Source of the DNA: Chaetorhynchus papuensis
Taxonomy: Eukaryota > Chordata > Aves > Passeriformes > Rhipiduridae
Assembly: GCA_013396525.1 (NCBI GenBank)
Contig: VWYX01000359.1
Span: 651,440-715,439 of the forward strand
Direction of reading: 5' to 3'
DNA: 64,000 nt
Part shown: piece by piece, positions 37,201-52,200 of the stretch
Numbering within the stretch: position 1 is the first letter of the stretch
Layout: every line of letters begins with the position of its first letter
The notes under the pieces: model-generated
Told to the model about the DNA's origin: nothing
Databases searched by the model: none
What the model saw: only the letters and a program-made list of their open reading frames with translations
Translations under genes and position numbers: made by a program

Positions 37201-40200
37201 GCATTTATAAGTTACACTTTCTGTACTGGAAAATAGATGGTTCCCCCCCCCAATTATCAACCCTAAACATAAAAGTATTCCATAATCTAATGATAAATGT
37301 CCAAGGCTGCCTTTTGCCTTGCACTTGCACTGCATAGTTTCTAATAAAATCATTTTAATGGTGTGCTCCTGCTTGAGGAATTAATTGTAACAGAACATGT
37401 ACAGTGATACATGGCCCTGAAGTGGGATAATATTTACATATGGTGCACATGTGGCACCAGTGAATAATTCCTACTAGAAACAATTCCTGATTTGGTTTTT
37501 TGCTTCTTTTCTGTTTCTTTTCTTTTTTTTTTTTTTTTTTAAATCCTTAGGTTCTGAGTTAAGCTCAGAACTTCCAGAAGATAGCTACTCTTCAGGAGGC
37601 GAAGCCCTGGATGGTGATGATGAAGATGAAGCAGCTGCCCCTGGCAATGTGGCCGAAGAGGCAACAACCTCCAAAGACGGCCCAAGTTCAGGCTGGGCAG
37701 ATGCCATGGCAAAAGTGCTCAACAAAAAGGTTCCACAGAATAAGCCCACCATCTTGGCCAAGAATAAAAGCCTGGAGAAGGAGAGAGAGAGAAAAAAACA
37801 AGAAAGGCAAGAAAAGAAGATGAGGGTGAGAAAAAGATGCAGTATTCCATGTGCAGTGGCTGTCAGATGGGCTACAGGCAAAATAGTCTCAGAGCACTCT
37901 CCCAAATCTCTGCTGAGGCTGTCTCAGTTTTGGAATCTCTCCTTCCCAGTGATCTTGAGTAGCTTAATTTTTTTTGCTTTCCAGTCGTGCTGTGTAGGGT
38001 TTTTTTCCCCTCACTGCTTCTTCTGGGTCATCAGGCAGGCTGAACTTTGGCAGCAGGACTGTTCCAGTCTGTCAGCTTAAGGTGTTTTTGTTGTTGAGAG
38101 GGTGAAAGCAGCTGCTTTAAGCTTGGTTTTCTAATTGCTGTTGTTAATTTGGGGTGAAATTCACTTTGTTGGCATTACAAATTGAAGTAGTTCTCTACCA
38201 CAGGAAGTGAGAGGGAGAAAGAGAAGCAAACTGCTTTCATTTAAATTGTGCTGTGACTTCCAAAATCAAAGCCTCTGGGTTGAGATTGCAGTAATCACTG
38301 ATGTGGTTGTGCATTGTTTGCTCCCCTCAATCATTTTCCTGATTGAAGTTTTCTGTTACGGTGTCAGGGCCCTAAATTGCTTCTGGTCCTGAAACTGGTA
38401 TGAAGAAAGCAAAACCATGTTGGCAAGTAAGTCATTTGTTTGTGCCTTCAGTGGAACTTTTAATTCCAGGCTCTGATTGATTTACCTTCAGGCTAGAAAT
38501 ACATTAATAGTTCCAATGGCTCATCCTACCAGTTGTGTTTCAGTGGGATAACCAGGTTGTTCACCTGACAGTTTGGGACATGCTGTGGTTGGGCCATGGC
38601 TTGCCTTTGAAATACAGAGAGCTTCAGTACGGTATCTGCCCAGTTATGGTTGTCCTAAATACCTGCTCTCATCCAGTCAGTGTGTGAGAATACTGCGAAA
38701 CAGAGATGGGCCACAGGTCCCCACACTGACTTGTTTACTTTAGAAAAACTTGAAAGTAATTTGCCTTTCATTGATTTCTTGCTGATGAAAGGTAGGATAG
38801 GACAGTTCTTTTGATCAAAGGCCAAAACATGGTCATAAACTCAGAAATTCATAGTAGTTTGCCTGGAATTATAAAGATAAGGACTCTGAAATTCTATTAG
38901 AGACTTCTTGCATAAAACAGATTTAATGGAACATCACCAGGACTAAAACACTGTTAAATTGTTCAGAGGGGTAGAAAAATGTCACTACTTTACTCCTGAA
39001 GCAGAGGTCATGAAATACAGTGGTCTCCTATTGCAGGAGAAACAAAGCTGGTGGTATTGTGTCTGCTGGTAATGGAAAAGTGGATCAGTTTGGTTTTGAA
39101 ACAGAGAACCTCCAAAAAAAAAGACAAAAACCAATATTGTCCACATGACTTGTTGTCTGGTGGACTCTTGGTGCTCTTCCTGTGTTAGAGTTCTGCCTGT
39201 TGCACTCTTTGCCAAGTGTCACTTTGGACAGAGCTATACTGGGATCAGTTCTGTGGGGGGAAGTCAAATTCCCAAGGCTCAAAATCCGACGTGCTTGTCT
39301 TGATGGGCCCAGGGTTTCATTATGTGGAAATTTCTCTGTGATCAGCTTGTCAAGTCTGGGATTTGAAGGCTGTCTTTGAATAATTTCTTTGCTCATGGCT
39401 GTCAGTATGAAAGCATCTTTTTCCTAGACTTTTGTTACTGAAGGCAGATGACACTGAGATTTGAGTGTGGCCCCTGTTGTGTCAGTGCAGGAGACCTGCT
39501 CAGACCTGTTGTCCAGCCCTATGTTGGAGCTCCCTGTACTTTCAATCCAACTGAACTTTGCAGATACATTTTTTTCCTCCTGCTACATACTCTATCAGAG
39601 CATGCTGCATTCTCAAATGTCCATGTTGCTTCACATAACAATATTTATAATGCAGCTCGATAAAAAGCGGGAATGGGAAATGATGTGCCGAGTGAAGCCA
39701 GATGTTGTCAAAGACCGAGAGAAAGAAAGAAATCTTCAGAGAATTGCCACGAGGTAAAAGTTTTTCTGAATGCTTTCCTTAAATATATGTATATCAAAAA
39801 GAGGAGGAAGAGGCCTGTGCAGGTAATCTGTTTCCAATCAGATTGAACTCTAAAGAAGTGACTAGCAGGAGCCGAGAGATTTATAGACAGGTCTGCATTG
39901 TACAGTATCAAGTTCAACAAAAGATTTCAGAAGCTTTATGAAAGAGTAAAAATTTAGATGGGAATCTGATGTTTGCTTAACAGAAGTGCTTTGTTGGATC
40001 CCCTCATTTTGTTAATTTAATGCTTTAAAAATGCAGAACACTTGTTTCTACTGCTCTGGTTTTTTGCTTCTCCGCAGAGGATTCCCCAGATCCACGGCTG
40101 TGAAGTTCAGCTGCTTGTTCCACATTGTGGTGGTTTGGTGTCACAGAATTGGTTGAACACGTTGATGTTCTGCCTGTATCTGTTTCCTTACTCATTCTTC

Positions 40201-43200
40201 TGCCTTATCCTCCTGCTTCAGCTGCCATTAAGAAACTTGCCTGAGTAATTTAATAACTGATTTTAGGACAAATAACATGCTCCCAAGGATGAAACATGCT
40301 CAGGGATGAAACTGATCTCAGTGCCAAGTTACCAAGCTTACTTCAGAGTCTGAATAGTTATTTGTGGATTTGTTTGTTACTGGTTCCTAGCAATAAGTGT
40401 GAAGGAGGAGTGAAAATTTAAAGTCTTTTATGTTGTAGTAAATGTTACTTCTTAATCAAACTGAGGTTCCAGGTAACCATTTTGGGGAGCTAGAAGCCAT
40501 CCATCATCTGCACTGATTAGCTTTAGTAGGGGGTTCATTCCTGTAAAAGGAACTTGAGTTAAAATTCTGCTTTGTTGTCTTTTTCCCTGTCCCAGAGGCG
40601 TTGTACAATTATTCAATGCTGTCAGGATGCACCAGAAGAAAATGGAAGAGCAGGTGAAGAAAGCTGGGAGCTCTGAGAGGAAGCGTGCTAAACTGATGTC
40701 CTCTGTTTCAAAGAGAGATTTCATCGATGTCTTAAGAAACATGGAGGGTGCTAAAGGAGGCAAGAATCCTGCTGGAAAGGCCACAAAAAGTAAACAGGTA
40801 GGCTTCATCTGTGAGAAAAAAATGCATGCAAGGTACCTTCTCAGTATAATGACTGCCTGCTCTTCATAAACCTGTGATCCAAATGGCTGGGATGTTTTGA
40901 GGCTTCTGGAAGGGAACAAGTAGCTCTTAGCTTGTTTTCCCTGTCTTTTGTACAGGGAAAGTACAAAACACTGGAAGCTCTTCTGGTAAGACATCAAGCC
41001 CTTTATGCAAATAACTTGGTTTAGCTGTGTGTTTAAAAAAAGATTATGAAACATTGGATTTTATCTTGGGTTTCGCACCAGGCATGGAACAAACTGCTAG
41101 ATTATGGTGGGTTGTGACATTTGGAGTTTGGCCAATAATTGTTAGCTCCTTGAAACTGTTGAAGACCTGGAGGCTGTTCATGTTACACGGTGTATTAGAC
41201 TGTACAACTTGAGTGTCCCCATGATTTGGTCATGTCAAACTCACTTCCTTTGGGTGATTACAGTGTCTGAAACTGAAGGATTTGCCAGGCAAAATGAATA
41301 CCACAACAGAAAGAAACAGAGACATATTAAACCTTACATGTAGGCTTTTCTTCTCCTGATTCTCTGTGTGTGTTGGGCTGGTGTGGCTTCCTTGCTCTTG
41401 TGATGTTTTGGAAAGAAATACATTCCACTCTTTCCAAATGTGTTTGTGACACCGTGTAGTTGGACTCGTCTAACTCTTCATCAGTTCTTTCAGCTCACCA
41501 AGTAGCTCAGGGTTGCAAACAAGTTGCTCAGGCACCCTCTCTCTCATATTTCAGAAGCTGCACGTTCCTGAAGCGTATTTGTGCTCAGGTTTGAACTCTG
41601 TGCTTGGTAGTGGGTGGAATACTGCAGTTGGCCCAGACACACTGCAGTTAACTAAGTGCTTTTCCATGCCAGGAAGAAATACTTTAATCAGTTAGGAGAC
41701 AACAGTTTGTCATATGTTTTTTGTTTGTGTGCACTTGGGGAACATGCTGAAACACTGCCTGGCATGGAGTGCTCATACAATTTTCATGCAAGTGCAATAT
41801 TAAAGTATTTTTTTAATTCTTCGCATAATGAGAACAATTTAGCTTGGTGCTGACACTTTATTTCTCCTTAAATGATTCCAGCTTGCTTGTTTGTGTGGGG
41901 GACATGTGCCTGTGTGTGGTTCTACTTTTTTGGTTGGTTTGTTTGTTTGTTTTTCCCCCCTTGGAATAGCAGAATATTGGAACAATGGCAGTGCCAACTA
42001 CTATTGTAGTCAGCACTGAATCAATAGCTGGGCAAGAACTAGGAGCTTTTTTTTTTTGTGACACATTGTAGCAGGGCAGTTTTGTAATTACTGGGTCAGA
42101 AAACTCAGATTGCAAATGTTTCTATACTAAAAAAAAAAATGAAAAAAGTTTTATTTTGGCAGCACCAGTAACAGCATATTTCCATTCACATCCTCTGGAG
42201 ATGCTTTGGATGCTGGCTGGTTAGTGCTGGGTTGGAGTGTTAATGTAGGTGCTGCTTTCACATTGCTTGTGCACAAAAGCCGGGGTGGGGACCGGGGTTT
42301 TTGGTTGGGTTTTTATAGATAGATCACCCCCCTTCCTCTCTCCCTTCTTGCTTCTGCTTCAGTGATTCTCCATCCAATTTAATACTGAACCAAACTCTTC
42401 AATAACTCCTTTTCAAGCTGTTCTTCATCTGCCTTATTTTCTCTTGAGAACGTATCTCACTCATTGAGCAGGCTCCCCTCCTGGTAGTTGTTGATGCTTG
42501 GGGTTCAGGCCAAAATCTGCTCTTCAGTCTCCTTCTTCTCAGAATTACACAAATATTTAGCCACTGAACAGTTCTGCTGGCCTCCCCTGTCGTTATCTCT
42601 GCTTCTTGGTCTTTGAGGGTGTTTCAGAGGGTAGGAATCCTGGATGAGGCTTTTCGGTAGTAAATTTCTTGCAGCAGGAGTTCAGCAGATTGTTTGTGCC
42701 ATCTGAAAGCTGTTGTTTGTTTGGTTTGTGGGTTTGTTTTAGCAGTCAAGAGTATAGAGTGTATTTCATTTTTAAAAAAGGGGGGGGGAAATACATTCAT
42801 TTATCTCAGCAAAAACAACGGAAGAGATGCCAATCCCAAAATCCAGGCACTCTGCCATCAATTAAAAGGCAGTCCAGAACAATAAAAACACTACCCCACC
42901 CACATAAAACAAGCAGTCAGCAGGAAAAATAGCAGAAAAAAGTTTTACCAGTGGAAGCAAACCTTTCTTGACTCGAGCCTTGTGCTGTGACACGAGATTT
43001 GACTTTATTTGTGAAAATAGACATTTTCTTGCTCTGCAGGAGCTTTGAATGCAAAATTTGCTTTGTATTTCTGAAAATTTGATTTCTTTCAAGTGTCAGG
43101 GGTTGTTGAAGAAACCCTTTATAAAGCTCTGTTGCGATTGACTATTTAGCCAAGTATATTTATGTGTGAAAAAAAGAAATTAAATGCTCTCTAGAGGCCC

Positions 43201-46200
43201 ATCTGCAGCAGTATGATTTCAGAGTAGCATGACCACTTTTTAATGTTGTTCTCTATTTCCATCAGCTTTGTGCATTCCTGGGAAGGACAGGTAACCTGTG
43301 CCCCACTAGAACATTGTTCACAGTCTTGTTTACTTCTAGCCATTGGCCTAAATGTTACTTGGCACATACCTACCAACTATGAAGGAAAGACTGTAAGGCT
43401 CTGAAGGTTTTCTTGTGCCCTTCTTGTGAAACTGTAGCCCTTCTTGGAGTTTTGTGTGCCCAGCTGGGAGTAATTACTTTTCTGAGCTGGAGCCAAAAGC
43501 TTTGCCTTTCATATCATTTGCTGTTTATCAAGGTATTTCTTAATCCTTGCTGAGCCAGCTGACTTGTGTAATATTTTTTCCTGTTTTTTTTCCAAGTTAC
43601 TGTGCATGATGCTTGCCTCTGGGTAAGATCATCTAATTTCTCTCCCCTCACCACCTTGTCTGATGCCTTGCAATGTGGGAAAAAAATGTAGTAATATAAA
43701 AAAAATAATAAAAATCCCACTTGTTTGTGTTCGGGTGGGCTTTTTTTTTAAGTTTTGGGGTGGGTTTTTCTAGGAATCTTTTACTGGCAGATATGAGAGC
43801 TTTCAATCTTGCTCAACACAAACCTTACAGACCAGCTTTTCATTTCAGTATGTGTTGGTCGCATCTTCCAGCTTCCCTCTTGTAAGACACTCTAAGAGAC
43901 ATCATTAAACTACAGATTTAGAGAGGGTACATATCAGAGATGCTGGTTTTTCAGGCCTGGAGGCTGAAGTAATTTTTATGTCTACAGAATAAATACAAAA
44001 GTAGGTAGTGACAGTAAAGGATTCCTTGCAGGAATCTTTTGTTTTCTTTAGGTCCTTAAGAGATTTCTGGGTGCTCTTAGGAAGAACCTTTGCTTCCAGG
44101 GTTGAGTGAACGTTCTGTTCTCTTGGAGTTGCACACACATGCTGGCTGATGAAGTGAACTACATGAGGTCTTGAAGTCTTAACTTTAAGAAAACAAGGAA
44201 GTTCAGAGTTGGCATTCTCAGAGCAGCCTCAGCTCTTCTCCCTTGCTGTGTGTCAGTGAGTTTCATCTTCACTTTTCTCTTGTCAGTGGTGCATTACTGT
44301 GTAAAGCATTCCTGTGTGGTAAAACATTTTTTAGTGACACATAAACAACTGGCATGAAAGTTACAGATGCTCTTTGTGACAAGCATAACCTGCACTCATG
44401 AACCTTTCGTTTTTAATTAGGCCTTTGCAGCATGATTTTGCTTTAAGTGTTCTTACACCATATCTGTTACAGAGCATTTCAGTGGTGGAAGTAAGAGCAG
44501 GATTTCCTGGTCTGCTTCAGTAACCGTGATCCAAATTCTGCAAGGTAATCCTTCTGTAAGCTAGGCTGGCTACATGACCTGGAGGTACAATTTGCTTCCT
44601 GTGTTGTGATGGCATCTGGAAAAAATTGGTGTATTGGTCTCAAAATAGTACCTATTCTAAAGTAATTTATTGATGGGAAGCAAGATGAGTGGAGAAGAAT
44701 ACAAGTGCTATTTCGTAGCAGCTATTGCTCATATGGGACTTAAAATAAAGTGCTTTTCCAGAAAAGTTCCTTCTACCTCAAGCATATTTTATAAATGCTC
44801 CAAGTATCTGCTCAGTAATTTGTAAGGACAGTGATTAGAGTCAGGCTTACTACAGATTTTTCTTTGTTCATAAGACTTTAATTTTAAGTGGTAGTTTGAA
44901 GATTGTTCAATGGCAGGAGGAGAACTACACTTCTGACTTTGCTGTTCTTACAAGCAAGGAGGGGCATGGGGGGCTTTCATTTTCTAAGCTAAATGGGGGT
45001 ATAAATTGTGCTTTTCAGCTTAAAAGTCAGATCAGTTTAAAAACTGTGAGAGTGACTGCCTTCTTCTCCTTGCAGCTTCATGAGTACTGGCCATCAGCAT
45101 GGTCTGCTTTTCTTCCACTGTTTCCACAGTGTAGAAATAGGGAGGGTGAAAAAAAAAATGTTTTCATTCATATACCTGTTTGGAGTGACAATAGTCTGAA
45201 CAGTTGCTTCAGCCTGTGTTAGGAAATCGTTTCTGAAGTATGGATGAAGGCAGAGATGACTTCTGGAAATTGGGTAAGGTGTATCAGCACCTCTTTTAAT
45301 CTTATAAGGAAACTTCCTTAGGTGATAATGGCATTGCAGGGTAGCAGAAGTTTATTACTACAGCTGTTGTGTGCTGGTTTTACAGACCTAACTGAAGGAG
45401 TAACCAGGCATGCATGTATTCCAGCAGATTTGAGGGGGCAGCCAAGTATTAATTTAGTTCAGCTGTAGCCAGAGTAGATGTATTCTCCCAGTTTTAATAA
45501 ATGTCTTCCCATCACGTGCACAAAAACTTTTAATTTGGATTCCTTTAGATACTGCATTTGTATCTGTTTTTCCCAACTGTGTGTACATTCTCTTGAAGGT
45601 CACCCCATGTATGTTTGGAGCTGATGCATTTAATGAAGTTTTTTGGTTTTATACTGGAAAGTTGCTGACTACCTAATTGCTATATTTTTAGGAATATCCT
45701 TAGGGATAAATGCAGCACAGCTTGCCACCAGTTTGCTATACCCTATATTCCTTATGTTCTTTAAGGTAAAGGGTTGTTGTGCGGTATTAGAGCTTGTTTG
45801 ATGGTGACATTTTTACTTTAAATCTGTTTATAAGTTGTATTAACTTAGAGAGTTTAGGTCATCAACAGGATTGGGTTTTTAAGATGTGCAAGCTCAGTTC
45901 CCTGATTGTTGTCATAGCAGGTAATGCACATCTGTGTTATCATGGGAATGGAGGACTTTGTCAATATTTAAATATCAATTTAAATTTGTCAGTGTTTAAA
46001 TATTTAAATTTGATTGATAGATGTCAAGAACTTGACACTGTAAATTCAACTGCAGATAAAACAATTAAGGGTCACGTGATGGGCAGTGTTTTACCCCTTT
46101 TTCCTGTGGTTTTATACTGTGAGATCCCTTTCTGTCCTCTTTTTCAGATATTTGATCAGAAATCAGGAAGGGAAAAGGCTGTGGTTGTGCACTTTGTTCC

Positions 46201-49200
46201 CATCTACCTCTTTTCCTATCCTCTTCCTGTTCTGTGTCCCTGACAGGTCCTTTCCCCCTGCACCTGAGGGCCAAGCACGCAGCCCAGCATCCCGTGCCTC
46301 GTGCAGGAGCAGCCCTGGCAGCTGCTGACACAGAAAGGCCAGGTCCCTGTGTGTCACCACGAGTCACCCACAGTTCAGCTCAGTGCTGCCTGCTGAGCTG
46401 CAGAGTGTGTGTGAGCAGTGAGGACAGGTATCTCCAGAGAATTTGGATGCTAAATGCCTGTTGCATCTACTGAGGTGATGACCTGAGGTTTGGGGAGGGC
46501 AGCCTTCCAGATGTTTATAACTTGTCCAGATCCAGGCAAATGTTCATGGAGATAGCAAAGGATACGTTGCCAGCTCCAAGACACATTCTTAACTGATTTT
46601 TAAGTTTAAAAAGAATGAATGATGCAAGGTTTTAATGGGTTCCTGTAGAAAATGTCTCTTTGTTCCTTAGAGCTGAAGACAAAATATTTTAAGTTTGTCT
46701 TTCAGTGAAAAGGAATGAAGTGGTTCTGTTTGAAACATTGCAAAATCCTGCAGCATGAAGCGGTTGAAGTTTGGCAAATTTCTGAGTGAATATAAACAGG
46801 GACTTGTGATTGAAATGTCAGGCAATACTGAGACAGCTCCATCTGTCACATTTGAGAGTAACTTGCCTTGCTATTTGTTTATTAGTGCACAGGATACTGT
46901 GATGGTGTTCTGTTTTCCCAGAAGATGTTGCAAGGCTTTTTTTTCAGTAAAACTATGTCTAAAACAACCACATTTGAAAAACTTGTGGCACACATCTTCT
47001 TTTGATCTTCCTGTGAGTATACAAAGCACAAAGAGTCAAATCCTATTAGACTTTTATCTGGTAAATCAAGTTGGAAGCCTTATAAAAGCAGCTCTCCACT
47101 TTTGGCTTTGTTCATAACTCTTATAGGCAGGGCAGGGTACTTAGAGAAAAATACATCTAAACATTTCATAAAGTTTTACAGAAAAATGTTCTCTGGAAGT
47201 AAGAAGGTTTAGGTGGAGCTTGTCTATCTCAATAAGTTTGTTTCCCCCATGTAAGCATTTGCTATTGGAAATTATCTTGAGAAGTGATTCCTTTACTTTG
47301 AAGTTTTATTGAGGTATAAAATGTTCTGATTTCCAGAGTGTTGAACTCGCAGATGTGTGTTGTAAATGACCTCTGTGGGTACCTACTCATCTGTTTATCT
47401 TGGTAGGTAGACTTCAGGAGTGGTGGGTCAGACTGCTTCCAGCTTGCAATGGTTAGAGGGTCAGCAGTGGCTGAGTTCAGTACAATTTTTTTCAGTATTG
47501 TGGGAAACTCTAGCCAGTTTTTAATGAGTGTCTCTGAAATTTACTGAAATATTAGAAAATGTACTTTTAAAAAATCCCCAAACTTAGTAGTATTACAAAT
47601 TATACTAAAACTGCCTCTTGGAAAGGTCTGACCTCTCTTTGGTTTGCCGCTGAACTTTGGACAATGTTCTGCAGGTGGTCTGTGTCATTTCTTCTCCACC
47701 TGCAGCTGCTGGGAAAGCCCATACAGAAATGTAGAAGGAGATGGAAAGGTCAGAAATGCAGGGAAAGGGTAGCCAGATGTTTAAGATAAGGGATTGGGAT
47801 CATGGGCAGTTCACATCTTCCTTCATCAGGTTTAAATTGTTTTTGGAAAGCAGCCTAGGAGTGTTGAGGGGTGTGGTCTGTTCCTTAAGAAGCTTGCCAC
47901 TTACCCATGACAGTGTGAATGGAAATTACAGGAATATAAAATCAGAGAAATTTGGATTTGGAGATCTCTAGGATATGACACAAAAGCCGTTTAAGTAAAA
48001 GCAAGGGCAATGAGTGTTGGAGGTTAAATCAGACAAGCTGCTGAGCAGCCATGAAAACGTCATTATTTTATATTTAGAAATAAAATTGCACAAAGTTTAG
48101 TTCCTTGTGGGGGTCTGGTTTGGTTTTTTTTTCCCTCACCCTCCTACCTCAAGGTTTTTTGGATCCTTATACTTCTTCTGGGACTCATGTAAGTGGAAAT
48201 CCTGAGTCAGGAAGAGGAGGCTTTTTACTAGCCCTACTTCTTTCTCATCAGCTGTTCTGTGAGATGATTTCCTAAGTGCTGGAAGTGATGGACATGGTCA
48301 TTACTGTAGCCTTTATTGTTTCAGACAACCTTTTGGGACTCTTGCTGAATCATAATAAAAAACAGTGGATGATTTTAGCATCATTTGTTGGAAACAATTA
48401 GAGTGATATTCATATTATTCAAAAATTTGCAAGCTGATAATTTATTAAAAAAAAAAAATCAGAAATACTCCTAACAGCTGCAGGTCTGCGTGTTTCCTTA
48501 CTTGGCAAACTGGCAAGCTTTTATAAAACCTACAGAAAATTTTATGTACGCAGTTGAGATAGTGCTAAATGTCTTTCTGAGAAAAATCTGTTGTGATTGG
48601 AAAATATTTGTCTAAAGTACACTTAAAAAACATGAGGAGGTGACTTCTAAGGAATAGCACAGTGAAGGCCTTAATCTTGACTGAATGCTTTTTACTGGGC
48701 ACTCTTGCTGTATCTGTATTTTCCAGGTACAGCTTGGTGGTTCAGGAGCTGTGCAACTTGTAACAGGGATGTTGTGGATCTGGGGTGATGTTTAGGTTTG
48801 TCTTTAAACTCTGCCATGTCTTCGTTACTGAGGGAAATACACATTAAGAAATGCTGGAGAGTTGATGGAGAGGTTTTTCTATTACTTGTGAGAAGTTGTG
48901 TGGCATTTGTGTCAGGATTGAAATGCTGCATAGCTAGAAAAGTTCTTTATTCCTTCTCATTTTGAATCCCATCCAAACAGAAGAATTCTCAGTTCATTAT
49001 CTTCCTTTTAGTAATAACCATGGAAGCTGGTAAGGAGTTGTCCATGTAAGATTGCTCTTTGTAATTAACCAGTATGCTTTTGGTATAAAGCAAACAATAT
49101 TTTGCCTCAGACCCGAGACTCATGACTAGCTAGCAAGAAAAGTTGTTTCTTTCTGATGTACAGCACTGTCTTTTCCGAGTCAGGACTATGATTCAACTAG

Positions 49201-52200
49201 TCTGGTTACCATAATTTGCTGTACAGATTCTTGTCCGATAGGCAATGAAAGTGTAAAACATTGCTTTAAAAATACAGAAGTCTTGATCATGAGTTGTTTT
49301 CAACCACAGTGCTCAGTGGGTCTTTATATCAAGCATTAATTGATGCTGTGCAGTGCCAAGTGCATGAAGCATGGAAGCTGTGTAGAGATGTACAGTGGAA
49401 TAAAGGGTAGGAGTAACAGGTGAATGCAGGCACAGGAATGGCCAGTCTGGTAGGCAGGAATTTCACTGTCAGTAATTTCACTGCTGGTAAACAGGCATTG
49501 CAGGTGTGAAGGTAGAGATGTGAAGCATGTAGATGAGGATGATGAAGGGTTTTGCTCTCACAGGACACAAAAGCCAGCAGGGCTGGAAATGAGGAGCGAT
49601 GGCATGTTGAAAGAGTCTATGAACTTTCTGCTCTGATACGTTGCATGGCAACCTCATGCAGGGAATGTGTTTATCTGTTCCTATCTTTCCAGATACCTTC
49701 TCTAATAACTTGCAATCTACTCTGAACTAATATTTACTTAAAAATGCTTATTTGTGGACCTTTTCTTTCTTCCTTATGGCAATGGAGTGGTTTTGGCCTG
49801 GTGGTTGGAAAGATAGTTGCAAATATGATGACTTCATATTTGCAACATTGTCATTTTGCCTTGTATTTCAGAGAGCATAAGTTACAAATTAGAGAGTATA
49901 TTCCACAAGGGGAGCTGCTGGCATGGGTAAAGGTAACAGGTCGTGCCTGTGTTGTAAACTGGGGGAGTCTTGTTTTCAGGTGAGTTTTTACTGTCTGTGA
50001 GCAGCTCCTGGGATAGCATGCCCATGCTATTCATCATGCTCATTAAAAGGGAGTCTTGATGCCAATATGGCCAAACTTGTCTTGCAGCAACATGTGGTGG
50101 AATTCCTTGTGCAGCACAAGGGTTTCTGAGATGGCTGGAGTACAGCACAGGATGAGGAGTTCCAGAGCGTCCTGTATGCAGAAGGGCCCTGTTTTAAGCT
50201 TGAATTCTTAAAACATTTTTGCTTTTTCTGACAGAAATAATAATTTATGAGGTTTCTGGTAAACCAAGGCTGAGGAAATCAAATCTTTTTCTAAGATTCT
50301 TCTTTGCAACTGAGCATTTAATAACGGTGCTTATGATTTTTCTTCTTCGCTTAGGCCCAGATTAATGCTTGTTTTTAGAAATTCTGTAATTGAGTTCTGA
50401 CCCCTCTAAAGCTGGGGCATGTTGAAACCTCTGCGAGCCAACCCAAAGCATTCCTTCTCATTCACACATCCCCAGTTGTAGTAAACCCTAGAGGAGGATG
50501 TGAGGATGGGGAGATTCCTCGTGCAGGTCGTTAAGCTCTGGGTGGTCTTCTGGCTGTGCTCAAAAGTAAAATCAGTATTTGTTGTGCTTGTAGTAATAAT
50601 TCCAGTGTGTTACTTTCAGAGAAATTTGAACAGGAACAGCAGGTCTCAAAACACACTGTAAAAAAAATTCATTCTTAGATTTATTTACTACAATTGCCAG
50701 AGCAGATTCTGGTGTGTGTGAGAGACCTTGTGAGCTGAGTAAATCCCCTGTGCCACTGTTGAGACCCACAGTGTGGTGTCACTTCAAGTAAACCAGGGCA
50801 GTTTAGTTCAGTGGCTGTAATTTCTCATTCAGAGAGAGGATGCAAGTGGGTATTGAACAACTCTCACCCTAAGGAATAAACAGTTGTGCAGAATTATACT
50901 GCAGAAGAATAGATTTCTGTTGTGCATCTCACATGTTCTGCAAGCTTGAAAATGCTTCCCAGAGTGAGTTGCTGTGAGAATTCAGCTCGGAAGTTCAAGA
51001 TAATAGTGGTGCAGGTTGTATTCTCAGTTTGCAGTTTTGTGGGGTCTTGGCTGTTTGGGATCAGGCTTACATAGGAACGTTTCTTAGAGTCAAGATCTGC
51101 AGTTCAAATCAGATCAAGTTGCAAGCAGCACTAATGATCAAACCCAAGTATCATTTTCCAGTTAAAAATCATTACATTTTGTTTTCTGCTTTTATTTCTG
51201 CTTTAGATACTTTGGCTGCAGTTTTTTTGTATTTCTTCTTAGCCTGAGGGAAATTTATTTTCTTACCCTGTGAGCTCAAATATTGCTGAAAATGAACTTA
51301 GGAGAAATGATTATGCTGGTGTTCTTTGTTTTTCATTCCCTCGCCCTCTTCTGCCAAGTGGGGGTTGCATTATTACTGTTGTTTTAAATTGAGATTTAAC
51401 ACACCTCAGTGTATGCCTGTGCTGTTTGTTTGGAGTTTTTTGAGCTCAGTTTAAACTGACTTGCTTGGGGATGAGAACCAGAATAGCAGCAGTCATTCAG
51501 AGCGAGATGCAGGCTGACAGGGCAGGTAATTGTCAGATGTATGTGAGAATGTGTTCTGGCAGTTACGCTTTTAACTTCTCCGTCATGACAAAAGCTTCGC
51601 TGTGTCTCAGGGTCTTAAATGTTTGTCTTGAGCAAAACAGAGGAACCTGGGGAGGCAGTTCAGGTTAATTAGACACGTTAGAATTGTTTTCTCAGTGCTC
51701 AGAGTTGTTGCTCGAGAGATATTTATGTTAGAAATTCCTTCCCTGACAGGTACAAATAAACATTTATTGTAGGTGATGGTAAAGAGAGATGCCCCTGCAA
51801 GCTCTGGCATTTCATCTTTTACACAGAGCAAAGGCGTGGGGGTCCAGTGTGCTGGTTGTAATTCCCAGGTCTGAAAAACATTCCTTTGTCAATACCCTGG
51901 AGTTCCTCTCCTCTGGACACAGGCTCTTGGGGAATCTCCACGGTGCTGTAGGTGTGTTTGCTGCTTTGCAGAGGCAGAAGCTGGAGTGTGCTCAAGTGGC
52001 ACGAGCTGGTGAGCAGTGGAGTGAAATGCTGTTCCAAGGCATGTCTTTTAATGCCATTACTTACCAGTAAGAACAGTGGACTTTGGTCTGCCTGACCATA
52101 AGGTTCTGAAAAGCTCTGGCAGGCATCCTGCCTCGGAAGGGGCAGAGAGGATTGATCCCACACCTCCGTGTCAGCTCCAGTGCTGATTTTGGCAGGTCTC

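Noticed and set aside
40452..41054. 200-codon minus-strand open frame
   Set aside because: It is antisense to RRP15 exon 4 and its flanks; the real coding sense is on the + strand with proper splice sites.
45794..46243. 149-codon open frame in RRP15 intron 4
   Set aside because: Hydrophobic, compositionally random, and spans an A/T-rich inverted repeat. No splice evidence.
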